DNA of 14,801 bases, taken from the NCBI GenBank assembly GCA_964496245.1, contig CAZBZG010000102.1, positions 1-14,801 of the forward strand, written 5' to 3'. The notes under the pieces are model-generated. The model was given only the letters and a program-made list of their open reading frames with translations. It did no database searches and was not told the DNA's origin. The stretch is from CAZBZG01 sp964496245. GTDB taxonomy: Bacteria > Planctomycetota > SZUA-567. Every line of letters starts with the position of its first letter. The stretch's first letter is position 1. Below, one piece after another: positions 1 through 6,500 of this stretch. The translations under genes were made by a program, and so were the position numbers.

Positions 1-47
1 GCGGCCACACGGTCGGTTCCGGCGTGGTGGCCGAAGTGATCGAGTAG
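1..47 (+). CDS. tuf: Elongation factor Tu, C-terminal end only (partial at window edge)
   Basis: Reading from base 3, the frame gives the 14 residues GHTVGSGVVAEVIE followed by TAG at 45-47. This matches the usual EF-Tu C-terminus (GGRTVGAGVV..., then a short acidic or basic tail) in the third beta-barrel domain. EF-Tu carries aminoacyl-tRNA to the ribosomal A site as a GTP complex. Only the tail is present, so catalytic residues cannot be assessed. Its position just before tRNA-Trp and secE is the classical place of tufB. A second tuf gene starts at the other end of the window, so this organism probably carries two copies. The tail has H where many EF-Tu proteins have R before TVG; this is a minor difference. 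Confidence 0.88.
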   Translation, partial: GHTVGSGVVAEVIE

Positions 48-51
48 GAGA

Positions 52-98
52 GCGGCTGTTGGCCGTTTGATCTTGGCTCTTGGTCAACAGCCAACCGC
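52..98 (+). other. Inverted repeat downstream of tuf (possible RNA hairpin)
   Basis: GGCTGTTG at 54-61 is perfectly complementary to CAACAGCC at 85-92, an 8-bp stem. GC at 52-53 can also pair with GC at 97-98 across a four-base bulge. The 23-base loop can form a small inner stem (GCC 62-64 with GGC 75-77). It begins five bases after the tuf stop codon. No T-run follows, so it is not a standard intrinsic terminator. It could stabilise the tuf transcript end or mark an RNA processing site before the tRNA. The function is inferred; only the complementarity is seen. Confidence 0.5.
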
Positions 99-112
99 TA
101 GTCGCCAAAGAC

Positions 113-126
113 CGCGCGCAAGCGCG
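113..126 (+). other. GNRA-tetraloop hairpin just upstream of tRNA-Trp
   Basis: CGCGC at 113-117 pairs perfectly with GCGCG at 122-126, closing a GCAA loop (a GNRA tetraloop, an unusually stable RNA loop). The stem ends six bases before the mature 5' end of the tRNA at 133. A compact stem here would lie in the precursor segment removed by RNase P. No T-run follows, so a terminator is unlikely. Confidence 0.5.
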
Positions 127-132
127 ACACGC

Positions 133-208
133 AGGAGAGTAGCTCAACCGGCAGAGCACTGGTTTCCAAAACCAGCGGTTGGGGGTTCGAGTCCCTCCTC
201 TCCTGCCA
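133..208 (+). tRNA. trnW: tRNA-Trp (anticodon CCA), CCA end encoded
   Basis: A full cloverleaf can be drawn. The acceptor stem AGGAGAG (133-139) pairs with CTCTCCT (198-204), all seven pairs being Watson-Crick. The D arm is GCTC/GAGC (142-145, 154-157) with GG at 150-151. The anticodon stem CTGGT/ACCAG (159-163, 171-175) has loop TTCCAAA (164-170) and anticodon CCA at 166-168. The variable loop is 176-180. The T stem is GGGGG/CCCTC with one G-T pair and loop TTCGAGT (186-192). The discriminator base is G205, as expected for bacterial tRNA-Trp, and CCA is encoded at 206-208. A CCA anticodon reads UGG only. Placement between tuf and secE is typical and suggests co-transcription with subsequent processing. 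Confidence 0.97.
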
Positions 209-218
209 GAAACCGAAC

Positions 219-244
219 CGCGCTTCTCACTGCTCGGAAGCGCG
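219..244 (+). other. Perfect 8-bp inverted repeat between tRNA-Trp and secE
   Basis: CGCGCTTC at 219-226 is perfectly complementary to GAAGCGCG at 237-244 with a 10-base loop. It starts 10 bases after the tRNA CCA end and lies 40 bases ahead of the secE start. Only two Ts follow the stem, so it is a poor intrinsic terminator. It is well placed to act as a barrier or cleavage site separating tRNA from secE mRNA. The pairing is seen; the role is inferred. Confidence 0.5.
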
Positions 245-272
245 TTCGAGGGAGCAGGGAAGCCACCGGACC

Positions 273-277
273 AGGAG
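273..277 (+). promoter_or_regulatory. Ribosome binding site that sets the secE start
   Basis: AGGAG at 273-277 lies six bases before TTG 284-286. The only other starts in this frame are a CTG at 230 and an ATG at 179, which lies inside the tRNA gene. This site therefore favours the TTG start. Confidence 0.75.
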
Positions 278-283
278 CGTACG

Positions 284-688
284 TTGTACAAGCAGGGACA
301 GGGAACGCTATCGCGATTCGGCGCCGTTGCGCTGGGCGTACTGGTCGGCATCTACGCCGGGCACTGCTGGTACTACTGGCACGCCCTGATCTTCGTGCCC
401 AGCGCGCGGCTCATCGGCGCCGTAGCGCTCTTCTTCGTCGTCGCAGCAGGCGTTCTCTACCTGGTTCTCTTCCGTCCGGTCACCTCGGACTACCTGATCG
501 ACATGGACACGGAACTGCGCAAGGTCGTCTGGCCGCCCGTCATGCCCCTCTTCGATCCAAAGACCGAAGCATGGGGCTCTACATACGTGGTCATCGTGTG
601 CACGATCGTGCTCGCGATCTTCATCTGGCTGGTCGATCTCGGACTCGACTTCACGATCACGAGGAACCTGCTTCGGCTCCTGATGTGA
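284..688 (+). CDS. secE: Preprotein translocase subunit SecE
   Basis: This is the small clamp subunit of the SecYEG channel in the inner membrane. With the TTG start at 284 the protein has 134 residues. Hydrophobic stretches at about 12-32, 43-63 and 101-121 would form three membrane helices, as in E. coli SecE. The conserved cytoplasmic amphipathic segment with the SecE hallmark RKVVWP is at 79-84. Between WP and the last helix there are about 16 residues (PVMPLFDPKTEAWGST), several more than the usual SecE, so this loop carries a small insertion. The frame is open back to an ATG at 179, but that lies within tRNA-Trp. The gene sits between tRNA-Trp and nusG as in most bacteria, and nusG starts 29 bases after its stop. 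The identification is secure; the exact start is fairly sure. Confidence 0.9.
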   Translation: MYKQGQGTLSRFGAVALGVLVGIYAGHCWYYWHALIFVPSARLIGAVALFFVVAAGVLYLVLFRPVTSDYLIDMDTELRKVVWPPVMPLFDPKTEAWGSTYVVIVCTIVLAIFIWLVDLGLDFTITRNLLRLLM

Positions 689-700
689 ACGGGCAGTCGC

Positions 701-721
701 ATGGCTGAGGAATCCCATTGA
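701..721 (+). other. Six-codon mini-ORF overlapping the nusG start
   Basis: ATG at 701 opens a short frame (MAEESH) that stops at TGA 719-721. Its stop overlaps the TTG start of nusG at 718-720, and the mini-ORF spans the nusG ribosome binding site. Such an arrangement could couple translation, since a ribosome ending there could restart at once on nusG. Its own ribosome binding site is weak, and six codons can arise by chance. Reported as a possibility only. Confidence 0.2.
707..712 (+). promoter_or_regulatory. Ribosome binding site that sets the nusG start
   Basis: GAGGAA at 707-712 lies five bases before TTG 718. An in-frame TGA at 706-708 rules out any start further upstream, and the conserved WF motif begins at codon 5. 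TTG 718 is therefore close to forced. Confidence 0.8.
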
Positions 722-1251
722 CGGCAAACTGGTTCACCCTCAAAGTCCAGCCCGAACGGGAGGAGAAGATCCGAGACCTCCTCCAGGAACGCATTCGCAA
801 CAAAGGGCTGGGGGACACGATCCGCACCATCCTGATCCCGACCGAGAGCATGTCGGAGATTCGCGGCGGCAAGAAGCGGATCGTCGAACAGAAGACGTAC
901 CCGGGCTACCTCTTCGTGGAGATGGATCTCACCGACGACAGCTGGTACCTGATCACCGAGACGCCGGGCGTCACGGGGTTCGTCTCCGCGAACCCCCGCG
1001 ATCCCCAACCCCTACCGCCCGAGGAGATCAACCGAATTCTCAAGATCATCGATGACCGCAAGGAAAAACCCAAACCCAAGATCGAGTTCGAATCCGGACA
1101 GAGCGTGCGGATCAAGGACGGCCCCTTCGAGAACTACGAAGGCCAAGTGGAGGAGGTCTATCCCGAGAAGGGCGTGCTCCGAGTGAACGTCTTCATCTTC
1201 GGCCGTTCGACCCCGGTCGAGCTCGAGTATTACCAGGTGGAGCGATCCTAA
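718..1251 (+). CDS. nusG: Transcription termination/antitermination factor NusG
   Basis: NusG binds the RNA polymerase clamp, suppresses pausing, and through its C-terminal domain contacts Rho or ribosomal protein S10. The protein has 177 residues, the normal bacterial size. The N-terminal NGN domain spans roughly 1-110, with the early NWFTLKV strand and the PGYLFV segment. A charged linker (about 110-124) leads to the KOW domain at 125-177, seen as VRIKDGPFENYEGQVEEV and the FGRSTPVELEY ending. No extra domain is present. TTG is the start, supported by an in-frame stop just upstream and a good ribosome binding site. The stop TAA shares its last A with the ATG of rplK, which implies coupled translation. 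Confidence 0.96.
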   Translation: MTANWFTLKVQPEREEKIRDLLQERIRNKGLGDTIRTILIPTESMSEIRGGKKRIVEQKTYPGYLFVEMDLTDDSWYLITETPGVTGFVSANPRDPQPLPPEEINRILKIIDDRKEKPKPKIEFESGQSVRIKDGPFENYEGQVEEVYPEKGVLRVNVFIFGRSTPVELEYYQVERS

Positions 1252-1685
1252 TGGCCAAGAAGAAGCAGGAAGTTGTCAACAAGATCAAACTGCAAGTCCC
1301 CGGCGGACAGGCCACCCCGGCCCCGCCCGTGGGCCCCGCCCTCGGCCAGGCCCAGGTGCCGGTCGGGGACTTCGTGCAGCGGTTCAACGCGGCGACGCAG
1401 GAGATGAACGGGATCATCGTGCCCGTGGAGATCAGCGTCTACGCCGACCGCTCGTTCGATTTCATCGTCAAGAGCCCCCCCGCCGCCGTGCTCCTGAAGC
1501 GGGCGGCCGGCATCGCCAGCGGCTCAGGCGTGCCGAACAAGGAGAAGGTGGGCAAGGTCAAGCAATCCGATCTCCAGGAGATCGCGGAAACCAAGATGAA
1601 GGACCTCAACGCCCGCGACATGGACGCGGCCAAGAAGATTATCGCGGGCACGGCCCGCAGCATGGGCATCGAGGTCGAAGACTGA
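1251..1685 (+). CDS. rplK: 50S ribosomal protein L11 (uL11)
   Basis: L11 binds the GTPase-associated region of 23S rRNA at the base of the L7/L12 stalk and is needed for factor-dependent GTP hydrolysis and the stringent response. The 144 residues agree with the family size of about 141. The N-terminal domain holds the proline-rich PAPPVGPALGQ (about 23-33), the region where thiopeptide antibiotics act. The C-terminal rRNA-binding domain includes the KSPPAAVLLKRAAG region and ends with an ARSMGIEVED tail. The segment after ALGQ reads AQVPVGDF where many species have a GVNIMEF-like sequence, a lineage difference. The start ATG overlaps the nusG stop by one base, with AGGTGGAG at 1235-1242 as ribosome binding site. 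rplA follows 24 bases after the stop. Confidence 0.97.
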   Translation: MAKKKQEVVNKIKLQVPGGQATPAPPVGPALGQAQVPVGDFVQRFNAATQEMNGIIVPVEISVYADRSFDFIVKSPPAAVLLKRAAGIASGSGVPNKEKVGKVKQSDLQEIAETKMKDLNARDMDAAKKIIAGTARSMGIEVED

Positions 1686-1709
1686 ATCATCAACGGAGGA
1701 GCTGACGCC

Positions 1710-2396
1710 ATGCCAGCCGTGCGCAGCAAGCGATACCGCCAGAGCAGCGAAGGGCTCGATCCGCACGCGACCCTTTCGGTCGACGAGGCGGTCAAGGCGG
1801 TCAAGGAACGAGCCAACACCAAGTTCGACGAGACCGTGGATCTCGCGGTCAAGCTGAACATCGACACCAAGCAGTCGGACCAGCTTGTGCGCGGCAGCTT
1901 CGCCCTCCCCCACGGGACCGGCAAGCAGGTCCGCGTCATCGCCTTCTGCGAGGGTGACGAGGTGGAGGCGGCCAAGGCCAACGGCGCCGTCGAGGCCGGC
2001 GGCGAGGAGCTGGCCGAGAAGATCCAGCAGGGCTGGATGGACTTCGACGTGGCCCTCGCGCACCCCAAGATGATGCGCTTCGTGGGCAAGCTCGGCAAGA
2101 CGCTCGGGCCCAAGGGGCTCATGCCAAGCCCGAAGAGCGGGACCGTGACCGACAACGTGAGCCAGGCGGTCAAGGAGTTCGTGGCCGGCAAGATCGAGTT
2201 CCGCAACGACAAAGAGGGCAACATCCACATGCCGGTGGGCAAGGCCGGCTTTGAGGAGCCACAGCTCTGCGAGAACGTCCGCGCCGCAATCCAGCACCTC
2301 CTCTCTATCCGTCCAAGCGCGGTCAAGGGCGAATACGTCAAGAAGATCCGCCTGTCCAGCACCATGGGCCCGTCGTTCCGGGTGGCCCTCCCCTGA
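1710..2396 (+). CDS. rplA: 50S ribosomal protein L1 (uL1)
   Basis: L1 forms the mobile L1 stalk that helps move deacylated tRNA out of the E site. In many bacteria it also represses its own operon by binding mRNA upstream of rplK. The 228 residues match the family. The L1 signature runs over about 114-142, seen as HPKMMRFVGKLGK and LGPKGLMPSPKSGT. The C-terminal part with GKAGFEE and VKKIRLSSTMGPS is also typical. The ATG is preceded by GGAGGAG at 1695-1701, eight bases upstream, a very strong ribosome binding site. The 24-base spacer from rplK implies one transcript. No clear copy of an L1-binding mRNA target was identified in the short spacers before rplK or rplA. Confidence 0.97.
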   Translation: MPAVRSKRYRQSSEGLDPHATLSVDEAVKAVKERANTKFDETVDLAVKLNIDTKQSDQLVRGSFALPHGTGKQVRVIAFCEGDEVEAAKANGAVEAGGEELAEKIQQGWMDFDVALAHPKMMRFVGKLGKTLGPKGLMPSPKSGTVTDNVSQAVKEFVAGKIEFRNDKEGNIHMPVGKAGFEEPQLCENVRAAIQHLLSIRPSAVKGEYVKKIRLSSTMGPSFRVALP

Positions 2397-2433
2397 CACG
2401 ACGTTCGCAGGGGCGCATTCCAAGGGAACCGAG

Positions 2434-2961
2434 ATGCCGAACCGAGTCAACACACTGCTTGCGAAGGAATATGCCAGACAGTACCGTGACGTCGACACCT
2501 TCTTCTCCATCGGATACGAAGGGCTCGACGTGGAGGCGACCAACCAGCTTCGCGCGAGGTTGGCCGACCGGAGCATCCGTCTGTTCTTCGTGAAGAACCG
2601 CATGATCCGACGCGCCATGAGCGACCTCGAGCGGGTCGACATCACACCGATCTGCCAGGGCCAGACCGCCCTGGCCGACGGCGCCGAAGATCCGGTCGGT
2701 CTGGCACGTTTGCTGGTCGATTTCCAGAAGGACCACAAGGAACTGCGCATCCACGGCGCTGTGGTCGAGGACACCCTGCTCGACGAAGGCAGCGTCAAAG
2801 ACCTGTCCAAGGCACCGAGCCGGGAGGAGCTCAAAGGCATGATCGCGGGCCAGGCGCTGGCGCCCGGCGCGGCCATCGGGGGCGCGCTCTTGGGACCGGC
2901 TGGACGGCTCGCCAGTCAGATCGAGAAGATCGCCGAGGCAGCGGAAGAACCCGCTGCCTAG
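2434..2961 (+). CDS. rplJ: 50S ribosomal protein L10 (uL10)
   Basis: L10 anchors L12 dimers to the ribosome, forming the stalk base with L11. The chosen start, ATG 2434, gives 175 residues, the usual size, with AAGGGA at 2422-2427 as ribosome binding site. The frame is open further upstream inside rplA, but that extension is arginine and serine rich with no family similarity. Recognisable parts are the N-terminal rRNA-binding domain with FSIGYEGLDVEATNQLR and the FFVKNRMIRRAM segment, then the C-terminal helix (ASQIEKIAEAAEEP) that binds L12 N-termini. The rplA-rplJ spacer is only 37 bases, too short for the long structured L10 autoregulatory leader known in proteobacteria and Bacillus. Control of L10 and L12 levels is probably different here. 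Confidence 0.95.
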   Translation: MPNRVNTLLAKEYARQYRDVDTFFSIGYEGLDVEATNQLRARLADRSIRLFFVKNRMIRRAMSDLERVDITPICQGQTALADGAEDPVGLARLLVDFQKDHKELRIHGAVVEDTLLDEGSVKDLSKAPSREELKGMIAGQALAPGAAIGGALLGPAGRLASQIEKIAEAAEEPAA

Positions 2962-2994
2962 CGACGATGGGAGATATGGGAAACGATTTTGGAT

Positions 2995-3021
2995 TGTCGG
3001 CCCCCTGTGCGGGGCGGGACA
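2995..3021 (+). other. Stable hairpin in the rplJ-rplL spacer
   Basis: GCCCC (3000-3004) pairs with GGGGC (3011-3015) around a six-base loop. An outer TGTC (2995-2998) pairs with GACA (3018-3021), leaving a 1-by-2 internal loop. The nine pairs are all Watson-Crick. The structure lies 17 bases before the rplL ribosome binding site and has no T-run, so it is not an intrinsic terminator. It might protect or define a processed rplL mRNA or tune its translation, since L12 is needed in several copies per ribosome. The role is inferred. Confidence 0.5.
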
Positions 3022-3048
3022 GCATTGGGCAATGAAGCAGGAGCAATC

Positions 3049-3474
3049 ATGAGCGCGGAAACAGAAGCCCCGGCGGAAGCGGCGACCAAGGAATGGAGCG
3101 CGGAGACCAAGGAACTGGGGGACAAGATCGTCGGCCTCAGTCTCTTGCAGGCCAAGGAGCTCTCGGACTACCTCAAGGAAGTGCACGGCATCGAACCGGC
3201 GAGCGGCGGAGCCGTGATGATGGCGGCCCCGGGCGGCGGCGAAGAAGCAGTCGACGAAGGGCCGAGCACCGTCGACGTCGTGCTGACGAGCGCCGGCAGC
3301 GCCAAGATCCCGGTGATCAAGGCCGTCCGGGAGATCACGGGCCTGGGCCTCAAGGAAGCCAAGGCCGTGGTCGACAGCGCCCCCGCGCCCGTCAAGGAAA
3401 GCGTGGAGCCCGAGGAAGGGGAGAAGCTCAAGGCGCAGCTCGAAGAAGCGGGCGCGACGGTCGAGCTGAAGTGA
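3049..3474 (+). CDS. rplL: 50S ribosomal protein L7/L12 (bL12)
   Basis: L12 forms the flexible stalk dimers that recruit EF-Tu, EF-G and other GTPases. From ATG 3049 (AGGAG at 3039-3043) the protein has 141 residues, slightly longer than the usual 120-130. An acidic N-terminal extension (about 1-17) accounts for the excess. The dimerisation and L10-binding domain covers about 18-50 (IVGLSLLQAKELSDYLKE). A Gly/Ala/Glu-rich hinge lies at about 51-72. The factor-binding C-terminal domain at 73-141 contains the near-invariant IKAVREITGLGLKEAKAVV and ends EEAGATVELK. The frame is open to an ATG at 2989, but that start would run through the spacer hairpin and has no ribosome binding site match as good. 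Confidence 0.96.
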   Translation: MSAETEAPAEAATKEWSAETKELGDKIVGLSLLQAKELSDYLKEVHGIEPASGGAVMMAAPGGGEEAVDEGPSTVDVVLTSAGSAKIPVIKAVREITGLGLKEAKAVVDSAPAPVKESVEPEEGEKLKAQLEEAGATVELK

Positions 3475-3493
3475 CTCCCTGAGCGTCTCGAGA

Positions 3494-3530
3494 GCGGGCC
3501 GCGGATCGCGGATCGCGGACCGCGGATCGC
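3494..3530 (+). repeat. Heptanucleotide tandem array between rplL and rpoB
   Basis: Five head-to-tail 7-base units fill 3494-3528, followed by a partial unit (GC). Units 2, 3 and 5 are exactly GCGGATC, unit 4 is GCGGACC and unit 1 is GCGGGCC. Two CCGCGG palindromes (3499-3504 and 3520-3525) within it can pair with each other to form a hairpin. The array lies in non-coding sequence 20 bases after the rplL stop and 43 bases before rpoB. Its unit is not a multiple of three, so coding drift does not explain it. It may be a copy of a dispersed genomic repeat, or slippage-derived sequence tolerated in the spacer. Confidence 0.8.
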
Positions 3531-3572
3531 AAGAGGCGACATCCGGCACCCCCTTTTGAGGACAAGAGGCTC

Positions 3573-6500
3573 ATGAACAACCAAGGCACCAAAGACGTGC
3601 GTTTCTACGGAAAGGCCTTCCATGAGTTCGGCCTGCCCGATCTGATGGAGACGCAGCGGCGGTTCTATGCCGAGTTTCTGCAGAAGGATGTGCCCGACAA
3701 GGAACGCAAACACGACGGGCTCCAGGCCATTTTCAGCGAAGTCTTCCCGATCGAGAGCTACGATGGCTCGGCCAGCATTGAGTTTCTGGAATATGAAATC
3801 GGGGAGCCCCGCCACACGCCGGAGGAATGCCGGCAACTGCGGCTCACGTACGCCACACCGCTCAAGATCCGGGTCCGCCTCAACCGGACCGAGCCCGTGG
3901 AGGAGTGGGTCTACCTCAGCGAAGTGCCTCTCATGATCGGGGGAGGCGAGTTCGTCATCAACGGCGCCGAACGCGTGATCGTGACGCAGATCCAGCGGTC
4001 GCCGGGCGTGGACTTCTCCGTGGATACGCACTCCTCGGGCAAACGCCTCCACGCCTGCCGGATCATCCCGGAGCGCGGGAGCTGGATCCAGGTGGAGGTG
4101 ACCTCCAAGGACATCCTGACCGTACGAATCGACCGTTCCGGCAAGATCGCGGCGACCACCTTCCTGCGCGCGCTCACGCCGGAACTGGATACGGACGCCG
4201 ACATCCTCCGATCCTTCTACGAGACACAGGTCATCGAGTTGACCCCCAAAAACATCCAGAAGTACCAGGGCGCCATCTGCGTCTCCCAGGTCATCGACAA
4301 CAAGAAGGACGAGGTCGTCGTGGACGCCGGCACGCAGCTGACCGACTTCGTCTTCGAGCAGCTCAAGACGCTGGGCGTCAAGGAGCTGGAGATCATCGAC
4401 GAGGTGGCGGACAAACTCATCCTCAACACGCTCGCCGAGGACGAGAGCCACACCCACGAGGAGGCGCTCAAGCGCATCTACTCGCGCCTGCGGCCCGGCA
4501 CGCCCGTCAGCATCGACAAGGCCAAGGAGCTCTTCGCCGAGCGTTTCTTCGACGAACGCCGCTACAACTTCGGCGAGATCGGCCGTTTCCGGCTCAACCG
4601 CAAGTTCGGCGTGGAAGACGACGACCGCATGACGCTGGGCGGGGTGGACTTCCTGAACATCTGCCACTACATCCTCAAGCTCCGCGCCGACGAAGGCGAG
4701 ATCGACGACATCGACCACTTGGAGAACCGGCGCTGCCGGACCATCAAGGACCTCGTGATGACCGAACTCCGCAACGCCATGATCAAGCTGCGGCGCGGCG
4801 TGCGGGAGCAAATGGTCATCAAGGACGTGGACGAGGTCCGGCCCCACCAGCTCATCAACGCGACCACCGTCTCCAGCTCCCTGGAATACTTCTTCGCGCG
4901 CGGCGAGCTCTCCCAGGTGGTGGACCAATCCAACCCGCTCTCGCAGCTGGTGCACGAGCGGCGCCTGTCCGCTCTCGGGCCCGGCGGGCTCAATCGCAAG
5001 CGCGCCGGCTTCGAAGTGCGCGACGTCCACACGTCCCACTACGGCCGCATCTGCCCCGTGGAGACGCCCGAAGGCACGAACATCGGCCTGATCGTGTCGC
5101 TCGCCAACTACGCGGCCGTCAACAAGCTGGGGTTCCTCATCACGCCGTACTACATGGTCAAGAACCACCGCATCACGGACGAAGTCGCGTATCTCCGCGC
5201 CGACGAGGAAGACACCCACTACATCGCGCAGGCGGACGTCGAGGTCGACGACAAGGGCAAGATCCTGCCGGATCGCGTGATCTGCCGTCACCACGAGGAG
5301 TTCATGATCTGCAATGCGGATCAGGTGACCCTCTGCGACGTGGCCCCCAAGCAACTCGTCGGCATCTCGGCAAGCCTGATCCCGTTCCTCGAACACGACG
5401 ACGCCAACCGGGCGCTCATGGGATCCAACATGCAGCGCCAGGCCGTGCCCTTGGTCCAGCCCGAGGTGCCGCTGGTCGGGACGGGCATGGAGAAGGCCAT
5501 GGTGCGCAACTCCGGCATGGTCGTACGCGCCCAGGAAGACGGGGAGGTGACCTACGCCGACGCGCTCGAGATCCGCGTGACCTCTGAGCAGCTCACCACC
5601 GGCGAACGCGTCTACAAGCTGCACAAATACAAGGGCCTGAACGACGGGACCACCCTCAACCAGATCCCGCTCGTCCGCCGCGGTGATGAGGTCAAGCAGG
5701 GCGAACCGCTGACGCAGGGCGCCGCGACCCGGGACGGCGAGCTGGCCCTCGGTCGCAATTCGCTGGTGGCGTTCATGAGCTGGGAAGGCACGAACTTCGA
5801 AGACGCCATCCTGGCGAGCGAACCGCTGATCCGCGACGACACCTATACCTCGGTCCACATCGAGGAGTTCTCGACGGAGATCCGTGAGACCAAGGTCGGC
5901 AGCGAAGAGATCACGCGCGACATTCCCGGCGTCTCGGAAGCTGCACTGGCCCATCTGGACGAGGACGGACTCATCCACATCGGGACCAAGGTCAAGCCCG
6001 GCGACATCCTGGTCGGCAAGATCGCGCCCAAGGCCAAGAGCGAGTTCTCCTCCGAAGAGAAACTGCTCCGGGCCATCTTCGGCCGTGCAGGCGAGGACGT
6101 CAAGAACGACAGCCTCACAGTGCCGCCCGGGACCGATGGGTACATCATCGACGTCAAGCGCTTCAGCCGCCGCGGGCCGGTCACCGACGAAGACCGGCGC
6201 GCGATCCGTCGCCAGTGCCGAAAGCTTGAGGTCGAGATGGAAGAGAAGGTCGTCGAGGAGATCAAACTCAAGTTCAGGCGACTGGTCGAGGCGCTGGGCA
6301 ACAACCCCGTCAACCAGAGGACCGGCAAGGTCCTGCGGTTGCCGCGGGCGAGCGACTACGAACGCCTTATCGAGCTGCAGGAACAGATGCAGCTGGGCGC
6401 CCTCGAGATCCCCGCGTCCAAGCGCGAGCGCGTGCAGGCCATCTGTCTGGAACACGACCGGCGCATCCGCTTCCTCGAGACGCGGTGCGAAGTGGAAGTC

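Noticed and set aside
179..283. Longer SecE starting at ATG 179
   Set aside because: That start lies inside tRNA-Trp. A good ribosome binding site precedes TTG 284, and the extra 35 residues have no SecE similarity.
2251..2433. N-terminal extension of L10 into rplA
   Set aside because: The 61 extra residues are arginine and serine rich from an out-of-frame read of rplA, while ATG 2434 has a good ribosome binding site and gives the family length.
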